Below, in pieces: positions 50,807 through 63,558 of a stretch of 64,000 nt of DNA; the first letter of the stretch is position 1; each line of letters begins with the position of its first letter. Below the pieces are notes generated by a model that did no database searches, had not been told where the DNA came from, and saw only the letters and a program-made list of their open reading frames with translations. This DNA comes from Ichthyophonus hoferi (taxonomy: Eukaryota > Opisthokonta > Ichthyosporea > Ichthyophonida > Ichthyophonidae): positions 340,158 to 404,157 of the forward strand of contig NAOQ01000007.1 in NCBI GenBank assembly GCA_002751075.1, given 5' to 3'. The position numbers and the translations under genes were made by a program.

Positions 50807-53182
50807 CGTGGCGTATCAGTCTACGGAAAGGATAAATAAGTGGACTACTGCCTTTTTTTCCTAATACTAACTAATAATTATTAGCTGCAACCACACTATT
50901 CTCACAAATACTACTATTTTCCACGGTGATAATATAGCCTGGCATCCCATCACTAAATTTTGGCGCCTTTTTTTGGATATAGTTGTCACGTGGCTACTGG
51001 TCTATTATTATTGGCTATCATAAAATTATTTTGTAGTATTTCTATGAAGCTTAAAAATAGGACTAGGGCTGGAAATGATATGCTGCTAAGAAATTTGAAA
51101 ATTGTTTTTTACTCCGCGTATATTATTGGACATTTCAATCAAGTCAAGTCGGGCCGGATAAATGAACCATTTAAAATTGTTCTGATTGGCAACAATCTTA
51201 TTTGGTTAAATACTGATCATTGCGAATAACCAAATATTTACTCTGGATCAAACCTAATCTTTAACGATTAATAATTAATCTAAAATATAAACTTTTGGGA
51301 GCACTATTCAAACCTGATTTAGGTTGAATTGGACTACACCATATGGAAACTAAAAAGCATTTAAATCTACTGGAAATACATCAAAAGTTCATGAATTAAC
51401 AAAAAGCTACATAGTAATATATGTGAATTAATTGTTTGAATAGCCAAATGCCCAAGAACTTTACTTATCATGAGTAGATGCTGGAGTATATAAAAGTTTT
51501 GAATATTTACAATTCAACAATAATTATTCGACATATTTAAGTTTTATTACTTGGTTTTAGTGCAAAGGACCTAAAGAACCACTATTTTAGATTAATTAAA
51601 TATAGGTATCTAGATTCTTTTACCAGTGAGTCGTCTCATTACGATCCAATATTTTTATGTACGCACACAAATCATAAGAGATAATTTCATTATATTCTAT
51701 TAGTTGTTATTTATGGCATAATTTAATCTTTGTATTATTTTTTTGAGATCGTTTGGTTTACTTATGGTATTTAAAATATAGTAAAAGTATGTTATATATA
51801 TATATATACATATATATAATTGAACTAATCCCATTAAAATCGAGTAAGTTCCCACAAGCACCGTCAATAGCGTCGTTTTAAATCAAATAAAGTAACTACA
51901 ATACGTAGTCGGCCGATCTCACTCTTAGCTTCTTATAAATCAATACATTCAGCATACAAATATATCCATCGCTATCAAAACTTTACTAATTTATGTATAT
52001 ATAATGAATGAAATGCATTCTGAAAATGACATAAGCATGGCAAGTCTTAAGTTGAGCACACAGGTGATAGGGCTAATCCAAATCTCACAATACTTGGCTA
52101 TTCTAAATCTACCGATATATATTTACAGTGTATCTTTTACTAAGATATTTATAATTTGCAGTAGATTATGTTTGTGCTTACATTCTCCTGTACTATATTT
52201 AGAATATATAATGTAAGCCTTTCCCTCTTATTTATTGGTGATGAAGGTAATTTTTTTTGACTAGAGACTAGATCAGAATTTCATTTTCTTAATTCCAAAA
52301 ATCATACCATGTTCCCATCTAGTACATAAAAATAATAGTTGAAAACGGAATGACAATAATATTTCCAAAAATTTACAGATATCTTGTATTTGATATTTAT
52401 TGTATGGGAATGTTTAAATATGGACCAAATGGTAGTCGTGAGAACAAGACCTTTGTATTTAGCTTGGTATCCAGTCAATTCTACTTATTTTTCGAGTACC
52501 CCTTTTCTCATTCATTAAGTGACTTTAATTTATCAATTTATGAGTTTCATTATTGTTTTAAGGCGATTCTACCATGGTGGTGATTACAGTGGTTGATCTA
52601 TATATACTTGTGTTTACCAGTAGATATCTAGGCCAAATATCTTTTCTAGAACTTGGTTTTACATATGTCTTTATTACCTTTACTCTTCCCAATGTATTAA
52701 AACCTTAACAGTCCTTTGAAATGTGCTTGCTTTGATATTTCTGATTACCCAGTCAGAATCACTCGCCATTGCCTAATTGGATTATTTATTTGTGACATAA
52801 GGCATATTCAAATAAAATACCTAAGATAAACATATATTTAAAATATTCTTATGGCTTACTTATCAATCTTGTTAACTATTAGAAATAGTTAGTTCTTTTT
52901 GTGATTGAAAGCTAAAGAGACACAAAAACACACACATCCATAACCGTGTTTTTAAAACAGCATGCAGAGAAAACCAATAAAAACAGGATACAATAGTTAA
53001 AGGCTCATACTGTCTTGATTTCGTTGGCATCCCCAAGTCAAATGCAAATATTATAAACAATAATATACACTTAATGCAACCCAATAGTTTTAAATGTGTG
53101 TATGGTGTTTAATTTCTAGTTGCAGGAAAGCCAAAGACGTAACAAAGACGTAACAAAGACAATTTTGTTTAATTAATACAGA
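50807..53182. other. Spacer upstream of CCT7
   Basis: Contains the CCT7 promoter by position, but no motif I can defend. AT-rich with short unrecognisable open frames. A (TA)n run lies at about 51790-51818. An 11-bp tandem repeat (CAAAGACGTAA, about 2.6 copies) lies at 53132-53160. Confidence 0.45.
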
Positions 53183-53349
53183 GATCACATTCTATTTCTT
53201 TCTTTCCCCACCAGCCACAGTATATATCCAGCAATTAATTGTATCACAGTAGGCTGAGGCTCCTGTTTTACTTTGGCCGACGCCTCCATCATAGCATCAG
53301 TAGTATTAGACACACTTTTGGCTGCTTCTAAATTTTTTGTCTGGGATTG
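53183..53349 (-). CDS. Possible last exon of an unidentified gene
   Basis: After a good acceptor (TCAATCCCAG, reading minus) an open frame of about 51 codons runs to TGA. It starts TKNLEAAKSVSNTTDAMMEA, then has a charged linker (KVKQEPQPT) and a C-terminal hydrophobic stretch (VIQLIAGYILWLVG) ending in KERNRM, which resembles a tail anchor. Codon use is more balanced (GCG, TCG, GCC) than in the surrounding AT-rich DNA. I could not find an upstream exon that joins in frame, so this may be a gene fragment or chance. Confidence 0.3.
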
Positions 53350-54289
53350 ATAAATTCTACCCTCGCAATATTCACTTAGAACTTTACTATTCTGTTACAC
53401 CCGGGGTGCTGAAAGGCGTCTCATATACTAGTTACAGTATGGTACTCACTGGTAGTAAATATTATCAAGTTAATCGCCTATTATTACAATTAACATCATC
53501 CACATGTATATTTTAGAGTATCAGCTACAACTAGATCTTTCCCACTCACTCATAAGCTACCCATGCTCTAATACCCAATCACCATCAATAGCTATGAGTT
53601 ATATGTAGATGTTCCCAATTAATAACACTATAATCTATTTTCCAATTAAACTAATTTATTGTGATTTTTATTGAATCTTATAACAGTAGTGTATTACAAT
53701 ATTAATGTAAAGTCCTCAAGGCTTGTTGACAATAAATAATGAATTTATACTATAGAAATAGCAGCGGTTGAAATATACTTTTACCATTGAAAGGGAATTA
53801 TATATGATATCATTTTTTATATGAACATTAAAATGTCAATAATGCAAGGGCAGAACAATATTCCAATACAAGATTATAATGTATTATAGTAATATAGTGT
53901 GATATTGCAAGAACAGAGAGTTTAGAGACTTATGTATTTATAGCTAACCCCATCTTTACTGCAGTGGTTGTCAGATCAACAAGATGATAAGGTTTTAGAG
54001 CTAAATTGCATAAGTAATCAAACTATACCAAAATTACATAATGAGCAAATAACAATTATTTGCCTTATCAAAAGGTAACAAAGCCCTGGTACTTCCGTAT
54101 ATTGTTTATTATATTAACTAACATTTTTGTTAAAGTATTCCATCTTCTAAAAGCTCAGAGTAAGTTTTTAGTAGAACACTTCAGGATGTCTTTTATCAAT
54201 ACTTGTTTTTTATCTTGCATTCACCCTATAAATATTAAGAGGCGTTTTAGGTTTTAGAAAAAGATTTTATTTGGTGATTTAAGATTAGG

Positions 54290-54745
54290 GAGTTAATTAC
54301 TGTTAATTAATCAATTCAATGACACCATTTATTGTCTTTAATTAGAGACTATATATTTAGTGCAGTTTTAAGTGACCATTACCATAAGTTTAAAGAGTCT
54401 TGGTCTTTATGTTCTTGCCCACAGCATAACGGTTTATGATAGCCATATTTTATGTCTCAATTAAGTTTCAAAACGATTCCTTATATAGTCATTGAATAAC
54501 ATATTTAGAGTATGCTCCAGAACGATATTATTAAGTGTGCACTAGGCAACGTATGATTAGAATATGCTATTAAGCCATCATGTTGAGCTTCCATTGAGTA
54601 ATATGTTAAATTGAAATGATTAAATAATTTATAGTTAACTTGGCTTTGGCTCAGATTTAACAACTATATAGCTAGTATGTGCAGGTTTGAATGTCAATTA
54701 CTAGTCTTAATTAATAAACATAAGTTTAAATTGAAGTAAATCATA
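54290..54745. repeat. Dispersed repeat, copy 3 (of three)
   Basis: It shares TTAATTA..AATTCAAT, CTTTAATTAGA, TTAGTGCAGT, GTAATATGTTAAA and CAACTATATA blocks, in order, with copies at 8790-9240 and 5180-5640. It is followed by a Lys-rich then Ser/Asp/Glu-rich coding-like stretch (55300-55580), as is copy 2. Confidence 0.45.
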
Positions 54746-55299
54746 GTAATTATAAGAGTGCATGAGATAGATGCTCCTTTTCAAAGTATTCTCTCTAGTT
54801 ACAAATCTAAATCAATTACTACAACTGATACCAAGATAGAGTCTGCATTATTTAGGGACAAGAAACTTAAAGTGGCACTTTTATCTGACTCAAGTGACAA
54901 TTTTTGTCATATATGGCTGGTGAGTGTGTTGCTTTTGTGTGTATTAAAAATATGTGACATATAGTATGTTTTATTATCTTTTGCTTTATAAGAGTAATTA
55001 TATATACTGAACTTTTACAGAAAAATAATAGCCAATAAGTTGAAGTTTCATGGTTTCCACATATCATGAGTTTTAATCTCAACTCCAGCCTAAGGTTTAG
55101 TTTTTAATTTTTTAACTAAGCAACTCAACTAGGCTATAGTATGACTAAGAAATCAGTGTTCTACCAGAAGTTAAATAAGCAGAAGTCAAGCTCTTAATCA
55201 GGACTGCCCAAATCTCATAGTATAATAAATGTTTTCTATATGCTAGTTTTTATCTTTATAAATATAGGTTATAGCTTTACCTAATCAAGGTGAAAATCA

Positions 55300-55585
55300 C
55301 AACAAGAGTATTAGCAAGAGAAAGTTTATCAAAGCTTCAGTTTTCATAAAAAGGTCTATGACCAAGGTAAAAAAGGTGAAGATTAAGTTTTCCTCTGACT
55401 CAGAGAACTTAAATAGGCAAGACTTAGACAATGTGCTTGCTACTAGTGAGGAACCAGTGACCTCACCAAGAGACATCAGCCTCAATATTTTATCTTCTAT
55501 ATCGTTTATGTCAACTGACTCATTTGCAGAATCAATTCATTCATCTACTTTATCCAACACTACATCCGACAACAACTACAATTAA
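55300..55585 (+). other. Lys-rich then Ser/Asp/Glu-rich open frame next to repeat copy 3
   Basis: One plus frame is open for over 75 codons: a basic start (KRSMTKVKKVKIKFSSDSE) followed by a Ser/Thr/Glu-rich tail (ATSEEPVTSPRDIS, then many Ser) ending in TAA. A similar basic-then-Ser/Asp pattern lies at 9300-9560 after repeat copy 2. It may be the remains of a protein carried by a mobile element; no family was recognised. Confidence 0.3.
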
Positions 55586-56880
55586 AAACGGTTAAGAGAA
55601 AAATGGGACTTTAAGGAAAAAATCAATTTCCACAGAAAGAGAATTCAAAGTTTACAATTATCTTCTTGGTCAATGAATTTTAGTCAACTCCCAGGAGAAA
55701 TCTACTCCACAAAGCACATATCACAACAGTTTTAAATCCTGAAGCTTTAGAGGTTCTAAAACAATTTTGCATGATGAGTGTAGGTGTTAAGTGATTTACA
55801 ATTCCATGTTATATTCATTCTGAAACGTAAGACAGCATATAATTAACCACATTACATAGAAGGTTGCTAGATAAACAAAAGTTTCTTAAACTTTAAGTAA
55901 AGCAAAGAGTGGAAACCATATGTATGTATAAAAAATAAAAAAGGGGTATTAAAATATCAATTATTTATAGTGTATGCCAAAATATATGACCAATATTTTT
56001 GCGAGTTTTTGATAATCTAGTGGTTTTTGAGAGTGATTTGATCAGGCCTTCTATAATAATTAGCATATATATAGAGTCCCTGTTTATTCAATTTAAATAA
56101 TGAAAGAAAAAAGAACATATACATGTCTTTGAATAACATAAAAACAAAAAGCTTAATTACTGCACAGGATTAATTACAACCACTGGCACTAAATGGAAGA
56201 CCCGTTTTTAATTATGAATGTAATAAGAAGGGACGATTGTACTCAATGCTACAATAAAAGATCAAATTAAGTCTTTTCTATGCTTATGGGTAATCATCTC
56301 AGTAGGTGTAGTAATGGGGAAAGTGGTGAAGATAAATACTATTGTTTTGTGTAGTTTGGATAGGAAAATAAGAATAAATATTACACTTATTTGAAATTTG
56401 TCTGCATATGTACATAATTTTTGTTAGGATGAGATCATTTGCATACAACTATTCCACTTTCTGTCTTCAATTCTCTCTATTACTCTCTCTGTATCAGCAT
56501 TTGCTTTTGTTCATTTAGTAGAAAAAATATGATGTAGAGGCGAGTATGCTGGACAGTGGATGCTTTATAAGGAGAGAGCATAACTTCAGGGCAGTAACAG
56601 TAGCTACGTATGACTTCATATTGCGAAAAACAGTATATTTTCTATTTTCAACCAAAAGTACAGTAAAAATTTATTAACAAAATAATATAAGAATAATTTT
56701 GAATAAAATAGTATCCAAATAAATTAAAATGAATCGAGAATCAGGAACCAAAGGGTCAGTTTCATTCTTAGAAAAACTATGGGAGGATGATGTATAGAGC
56801 ATCCCCACAGTCAGTATTAACTGGCATATATAGTCTTTTCATATCATTCCTAGAAGCATTGTCCAGTTTCAATTACTTTT
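55586..56880. other. AT-rich spacer
   Basis: No gene, RNA or repeat with a partner was seen. Confidence 0.5.
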
Positions 56881-56901
56881 GTCAAAGTATGATAGAATTT
56901 C

Positions 56902-57052
56902 GTTAATGTGGGATAGGCTGCGACTTAAGGGATTAGACGGTAGTTATAAGTAAGAGGTTAGTAACTAATTACTAAACACAATTTACAATTAATTAACCTC
57001 TTACTTATAACTACCGTCTAATCCCTTAAGTCGCAGCCTATCCCACATTAAC
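56902..57052. repeat. Perfect hairpin: 59-bp inverted repeat with 33-base loop
   Basis: The left arm 56902-56960 and right arm 56994-57052 are exact reverse complements (59 of 59). Outside them the pairing continues for roughly 25 bases more (56877-56901 with 57053-57077), imperfectly. The differences I see are all transitions plus one single-base indel. A minus-strand RNA would pair the transition positions as G-U. It may be a young foldback or MITE-type element, or a source of hairpin RNA. Confidence 0.9.
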
Positions 57053-57077
57053 AAAACTCCATCATACTTGATAACTT

Positions 57078-58999
57078 TCATTGCTGGTAACAGTGAAGTC
57101 TCATGTAAATTAGCTGTGCCACTTTTGCTTTACACTAGAAATGTGATAATAAATAAAGAAAGTTTAATGTTTAATTTTTAATATATTGAAAATGAGGCTC
57201 ATCTTACATAGACAGAGAGAAAAACATAAAAAGAAAAAAATAAGATAAAGAAAAGTCCGTCTTTGTATCTAGGTGTTAGAAATAGGTATATATATATATG
57301 TAAAACTATATTAGAAAGAGAAAACATAAAAGATCAGACTAATGAGAGGTTTCTGTTAAAGTAAACAACTTTTAGCTAGTTGTTTAAAATTGAAAGGTTT
57401 TATCCTTTTATGCATGACCTATTGGCTGTAGTAGATATTTACTTCTATAATAGTTATACTATGGTTGTAATATGTTAGCGCGATATCAATTAGAATTAAG
57501 TATTTTTTGCATGAATAGGCAATATCTTTATATAACAATTACCACAATGAAAAAACCTCAGCTTACATAGACCCCAACGTACACCAATACCATATATACG
57601 TATCTATACCCATATCCATTTAATAAAAAACTGTTTATCTAATACCTATATGTAGAAAGTAATCTCAAACCATACTTGCTCATCTTAATAAGTGATTAAT
57701 TTAGTGCTGGACTAACTGGCACGGCAACAAAAATTAAAACATGATTTACAACCAATATTCACTTCATATTACAAGTGTAGCATCCCCTTTCAAATTTCTT
57801 TATTGCCAGATGATTCCAGTCAAACTAGAGGGTAGGGTGGCAAAAATAATCTCCACAGAAGGACCGGTAACAAGGAAGGATAAGTACACGAAGTAAGGGG
57901 TAAGGAATGGGCTGGTAGATAGGATAGCATTAGCAGCAGGTGTGGTGTAGGGTAGTTTAGATGAAACAAGTTGGTGCAATCACTAAAAAAACGTAACACA
58001 CAATCTCAATTACAATTGTTATTTTAATTACGCATGGGAAATTCCTTTTGAATCGACCAATGAGAGTAACTCTATCGATTCTTGGAAATATAATTTGTTT
58101 AGCCAGATTAAAATACAATTATATTATGTTTTACCTATTGATCAACATGCACATAGTCTAAACATAGGATAGATATTAGATTATCACACTAATGATTACC
58201 CACTCTAGTTAATACCATCTGATTTTGAGGGATACATAGGAGTATTAGCAGCGCTAGTACTCTTCATGGGCTAATTCACGATACACAACTTTATATAACA
58301 GCCAATAGTCAATTAGTCTCTATTGAATGGAAAACACTACACAATATACTGTCTAGCGATTCGTCTAGCAAACAAACAAAACATTCTAAGGAATATACAT
58401 AAGTACAGCACACATTTGCTTTACATACATGGTTCCAACAACACAGGTAGGGCATCATTAGTGATTGATGCCGATTCCCAAAAAAGATTGAGATTAGGTT
58501 TGACTCCACTTAGTTGACACGACATTTTACTCATATCATACCTACAACCAGGAGTAACAGACGTTGATTGATAGATTAGAGGAAGGTAAAGTAGGATTAG
58601 AAATGGATACGACATTTTCAATACAAATAAAATTATTCAAGAGGGATATCTAGGATGAGGGATCTACGAAAAAATATAAAATCACCCAAAAGTACTCTAC
58701 GAGAGTATGCTTTACAAAAACGTGAAAAAGAAAACAAAGTACTGGAAAAATAAAATAGACTTTTGTACAAAATTAAAAAAAATAAAGAAATAGTTAAAAA
58801 GAAAACAATATTAAATACGTGGGTTGAGAAAGTGCCAAAATGTAGAGAACAGGCTAATAAGCAGACAATTGTACCACTTTAACCATAGTTATTGTTTTAT
58901 ATTAATATAACCAGAGTATCCAATAAATGAGAAAACTCTATTACGAAATAACTGAGTATATTTGCTATGTGCTTCACCAGTGCTGGTATTGTTTCTAGA
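57078..58999. other. AT-rich spacer
   Basis: No gene recognised. Open frames at 58323-58517 (plus) and 58309-58621 (minus) overlap each other and show no motif. Confidence 0.45.
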
Positions 59000-59000
59000 A

Positions 59001-59957
59001 GCATTATACTTGTTGGTCTAATGTCACTTATGAGTCCCTTAAGACTATCATGGCCCCATTGTACAGTAACTGTCTTAACTAGTTGAAAACATAATGAGGG
59101 TCTGAAAGACATTATCTGAAGAAGACAAAGAAAATGTATACCATAATCGCTATAAGGTAAAGATTGCCTAAAAGCATTANNNNNNNNNNNNNNNNNNNNN
59201 NNNNNNNNNNNNNNNNNNNNNNNNNNNNNNNNNNNNNNNNNNNNNNNNNNNNNNNNNNNNNNNNNNNNNNNNNNNNNNNNNNNNNNNNNNNNNNNNNNNN
59301 NNNNNNNNNNNNNNNNNNNNNNNNNNNNNNNNNNNNNNNNNNNNNNNNNNNNNNNNNNNNNNNNNNNNNNNNNNNNNNNNNNNNNNNNNNNNNNNNNNNN
59401 NNNNNNNNNNNNNNNNNNNNNNNNNNNNNNNNNNNNNNNNNNNNNNNNNNNNNNNNNNNNNNNNNNNNNNNNNNNNNNNNNNNNNNNNNNNNNNNNNNNN
59501 NNNNNNNNNNNNNNNNNNNNNNNNNNNNNNNNNNNNNNNNNNNNNNNNNNNNNNNNNNNNNNNNNNNNNNNNNNNNNNNNNNNNNNNNNNNNNNNNNNNN
59601 NNNNNNNNNNNNNNNNNNNNNNNNNNNNNNNNNNNNNNNNNNNNNNNNNNNNNNNNNNNNNNNNNNNNNNNNNNNNNNNNNNNNNNNNNNNNNNNNNNNN
59701 NNNNNNNNNNNNNNNNNNNNNNNNNNNNNNNNNNNNNNNNNNNNNNNNNNNNNNNNNNNNNNNNNNNNNNNNNNNNNNGCATTATACTTGTTGGTCTAAT
59801 GTCACTTATGAGTCCCTTAAGACTATCATGGCCCCATTGTACAGTAACTGTCTTAACTAGTTGAAAACATAATGAGGGTCTGAAAGACATTATCTGAAGA
59901 AGACAAAGAAAATGTATACCATAATCGCTATAAGGTAAAGATTGCCTAAAAGCATTA
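59001..59957. other. Assembly gap (N 59180-59778) flanked by an identical 179-bp direct repeat
   Basis: The 179 bases before the gap (59001-59179) reappear unchanged directly after it (59779-59957). As with the gap at 22458, this looks like two overlapping contigs left unmerged, so the gap is probably not real. Confidence 0.85.
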
Positions 59958-61505
59958 ACACCATTTGATTAAGAGTACATTACAGTATGTTATTCATTTT
60001 AAATTTTTGTTGCCATTTGGGTATAAAAGGTCACTAGCGTATCCTACAAAGACGGTTGAATGTTAAGTATAGGTCTCCCCACTTGATTGGGATATAATCT
60101 TCGAAACCAGACATACAGAGTAAAGCTGTGCTTATAGAAAATCAGAATATAGTTTCCTTCCTTTTCAGGAAAAAGACTTTCAAAAAGAATATCGATTCTA
60201 GTATATTATAAATAGTTCTATAAACAGTTATAATCACATACTATTATTAAGTAATAGATAAAATATCCGTCATTCAAAAAAGTCATATTGATTGTCAACA
60301 TGCCCGCGCTATTTGAACAAATATATACATGGTTTAAAGAAATATGGATGATACATAAAATCTTAAGATATTCTTGGTATCTGGTTGGCTTGCTATGTCG
60401 TTTAAAAGATAAGATAAACACTATTTCTTTTATTGGCCATACATATACATTTTCTGCGGGCTAAACAATAAAAATGTTATTAACATAAGAATCTATACCA
60501 ATAAGTTTAGGTTGAAAAGATATATTAACAATCTCATTTGCGTCATCTATAATTCGTCACACCTGAATAAGTTTTAATTTTCAAACCCAAAAATATGTTC
60601 ACACAGGCATTATATTAGATTTTGTTGCAACTCAACATCTTCCCACCCATCCATTTATTGCAATAATACGCATCGTTACAAGGTAATGTTTTGCATTCAC
60701 CACGTTCAAGAAATAATATTTTCGTAATCTATATCTTGTGCTAAAATATAATTTAGTGAAAAAACAGAAGGCATCACAGAGCCATAGAAGAGTAAGTATC
60801 AAATAGACCACAGCTTGTAAACCATGACTACATCTACAATCAGGAAGTAACCATTATTTCTAGCACACATGGCATCAAATATACCAATTAGTTCATTTAC
60901 AAATTATAGGTATATATATGTACCGTATACAATGGCAAGAGACCTTCTGCCACGTTCCATATATTAAAAAATTCTCAAATAGCTAATCAAATTATAATGC
61001 ACATACATACCAGCATAAATAAGTTTCATAAAAATATCCTGACTAGATGGTTATGAGGAGTAAACCTGGATAATGCACAGAATGGTAGGCTGCAAAGACA
61101 AATAATAAAGATAAACGGAGGAGTTAATTGCATGATGAAAATCATTTTCAGGGTAGAGTAAGTACTAAGATCAAAGGGATTCACCCGAATTTCATTTATT
61201 AGAAGGACGTATGAATGCCTACAAATTAGCTTACAGCCATACTGATTGAAAACAAGGTGTAGACTTACCGAGAAAAAGAAAGTACATTGATACAAAAGTA
61301 GTAATACCTACAACCCGTAGAGCAAAGCCCACTAGAACATGAACATAGTGGAGTAATATGTTGAGTTACAAGAGAGTTGCAGTATAAACAACAAATAACA
61401 GACCAATCACAACTAGCACAGGTATATTCTGAAGAATGAATGCCAATGTATCAGGCTATGAATTTTATCTATGCCATATAAGACTATTTGATCCAGCCAA
61501 TAGTC
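59958..61505. other. Spacer downstream of RBM8A
   Basis: AT-rich with no gene seen; the RBM8A 3' untranslated region should begin at its right end. Confidence 0.5.
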
Positions 61506-63558
61506 TTATGGAGTTGGGCTTCGTGCACGTCGGCGAGGGCCACCAGCCCTCCTGTAAAGATATATAATTAGATACACCCATATGATACAATGATTATAAA
61601 ACCGAGTTACGATTTTAGCTACTGAGGTAATATACAAGTTTAAAATTCAGAGACAACAGGCCTGAATGAATGAAAGAGAAACAAACTAAAGACATAGAAA
61701 ATGATACAAGTTTGGATATAGATAAAAATATACAGATATGAAGTAAAATAATAAAGTAAACAACCAATAAGTCAATAAAGTAATGAAGCACTTACCCCCC
61801 ACGACGACCACCACTGCTGTTATTGCTAAATACAGGGGGGCGAACAAAGGCCCAGTCAACTGTGATGGTCTGATCTAGTAGCTCAGTGCCATTGAGCTCA
61901 TCAATAGCGGTCTGTGCCTCCTTGAAGGTCTCATACTCAATGAGAGCATACCCCTATATGTTTATAATGCTAAGTTAATAAAATATATCATGCACATACT
62001 AAAAATAAAGATGGGAGTTAGTTAGTATCATTGCATGCAAGACCTTACAATCAGTCTGTCATCATTAACTGTTTTATCTTTTTCTATGTTGACACTCATT
62101 TGACCAATACAAACACCACCGGGACAAATCTATCGCTATATACGTCCATTATAAAACTACATCTACCTGTAATGCAACATCAATTTGGCCATTGCCTTTA
62201 TGGCTGATTAGACTCAGTTGGAATACTTTTAGTAAAAGTAAGCAGTATGTGGACATGAACACACATCAAACCTTTATTACTAACCAAAGCAAAACACCAG
62301 CTTAGTAATATTATCTATAATATCGAGTCTTTGACTATAGGGAAAAATATAAAATATAAAATAAAAGAGGAGTAAAGTATAGAGCTAATCAAATAATAGT
62401 ACTAAAAATGAGTGCATACCTTTACAAACCCAGATCTACGATCAAGGTTGAGGTGTAGGTTTTTAATCTCACCATACTCCGAGAACTTCTCCATAATATG
62501 ATCCTCCTGTGCCTCCTCATGAATACCAGAGGCCACTACAATCCATCCTTCCACCGCTACGGACCCAATCAGCACCACGGATTAAAATTTTAATACATAT
62601 GAAATGAGCATTACCCTTTCCCGTTGCTTTATTAGTGCTTATTTACTATATCCTGTAGACTCCATATAATATATTATAGAAAGATAGGGTGATAGCGATC
62701 AGATATACACATAGTGACAAGCATAATAGGCATGATATAGGGAGGATGGCGATAACAGACAAGGAAAAAAAAGATAGCCCCTCTTGGAATAGATAAAATA
62801 TTCATAGCACATAACAGACAAACTATTGGCACACTATATAGTACTAATATATTAAAATTGTAACACTTACATCTCTGTGGTCCAGGTCCCTTGCCAGAGT
62901 CTACGTCCAATGACTCATATCTAGCCTTGGTATCCTCATTTCTTTCTCCTGCAAACATGTATAAATAGATGCCCAATGAGAGCTCAGGTATGGGGGCATA
63001 ACTAATCAACACATCTACAACATCTTATACTAATGAAGACAGAAAATACATTCAGTTCAGATATACATATATATGGTATATATGGTAGATATAATAGACA
63101 CATATAACATGACAATATAACATGATAATATAACATAAGCTATCTCATAATCATTCAACCACATCTTCCTCTATATATAAAATCATTTCCTTTCAAATAC
63201 ACCATATCAAAGAAAAAATAAAGGCACCTAGATATAGAGGTAAGGGTTTATCGCCATGCCATTATAAGATTATAACTACACAACAATATTACAAGAAGAA
63301 ACAATCCATCCAAGGTATGATATAGCCCCTCTATATATTCAATGTATGTTATCATAGATATTGTATCGATAGCATATCATATCCTAGTAGTACGGGAAAA
63401 AATGATAGGAGGGGATAACAGGAGTGACCCTTAATGGCTATCACCTTACCTTGGAAACCACGCCCTTTCTTTTTGGTTACCTGGGACTTCAAACGTTTGG
63501 TTGAATCTGTATCACCAACGGGATGGTAAGCCCTTATCTCCATGACAACATTTAACAT
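61506..63558 (-). CDS. RBM8A: RNA-binding protein 8A (Y14), exon-junction complex core, five exons
   Basis: Minus-strand exons: 63450-63558, 62871-62948, 62420-62556, 61796-61953, 61506-61551 (TAA). All phases agree: 175 codons from the ATG at 63558 or 170 from the in-frame ATG at 63543 (human 174). Y14 pairs with MAGOH in the exon-junction complex deposited on spliced mRNA in the nucleus. Visible family features are the basic KKKGRGF block, the PGPQRSVEGW linker, and one RRM with RNP2-like [27 protein letters not shown] and RNP1-like [10 protein letters not shown], then [20 protein letters not shown]. The C-terminal tail is [19 protein letters not shown] with a short Arg/Ser part. The N-terminus is less acidic than in human, and a further upstream coding exon cannot be excluded; 63559-64000 otherwise holds no recognised feature. 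Confidence 0.93.
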
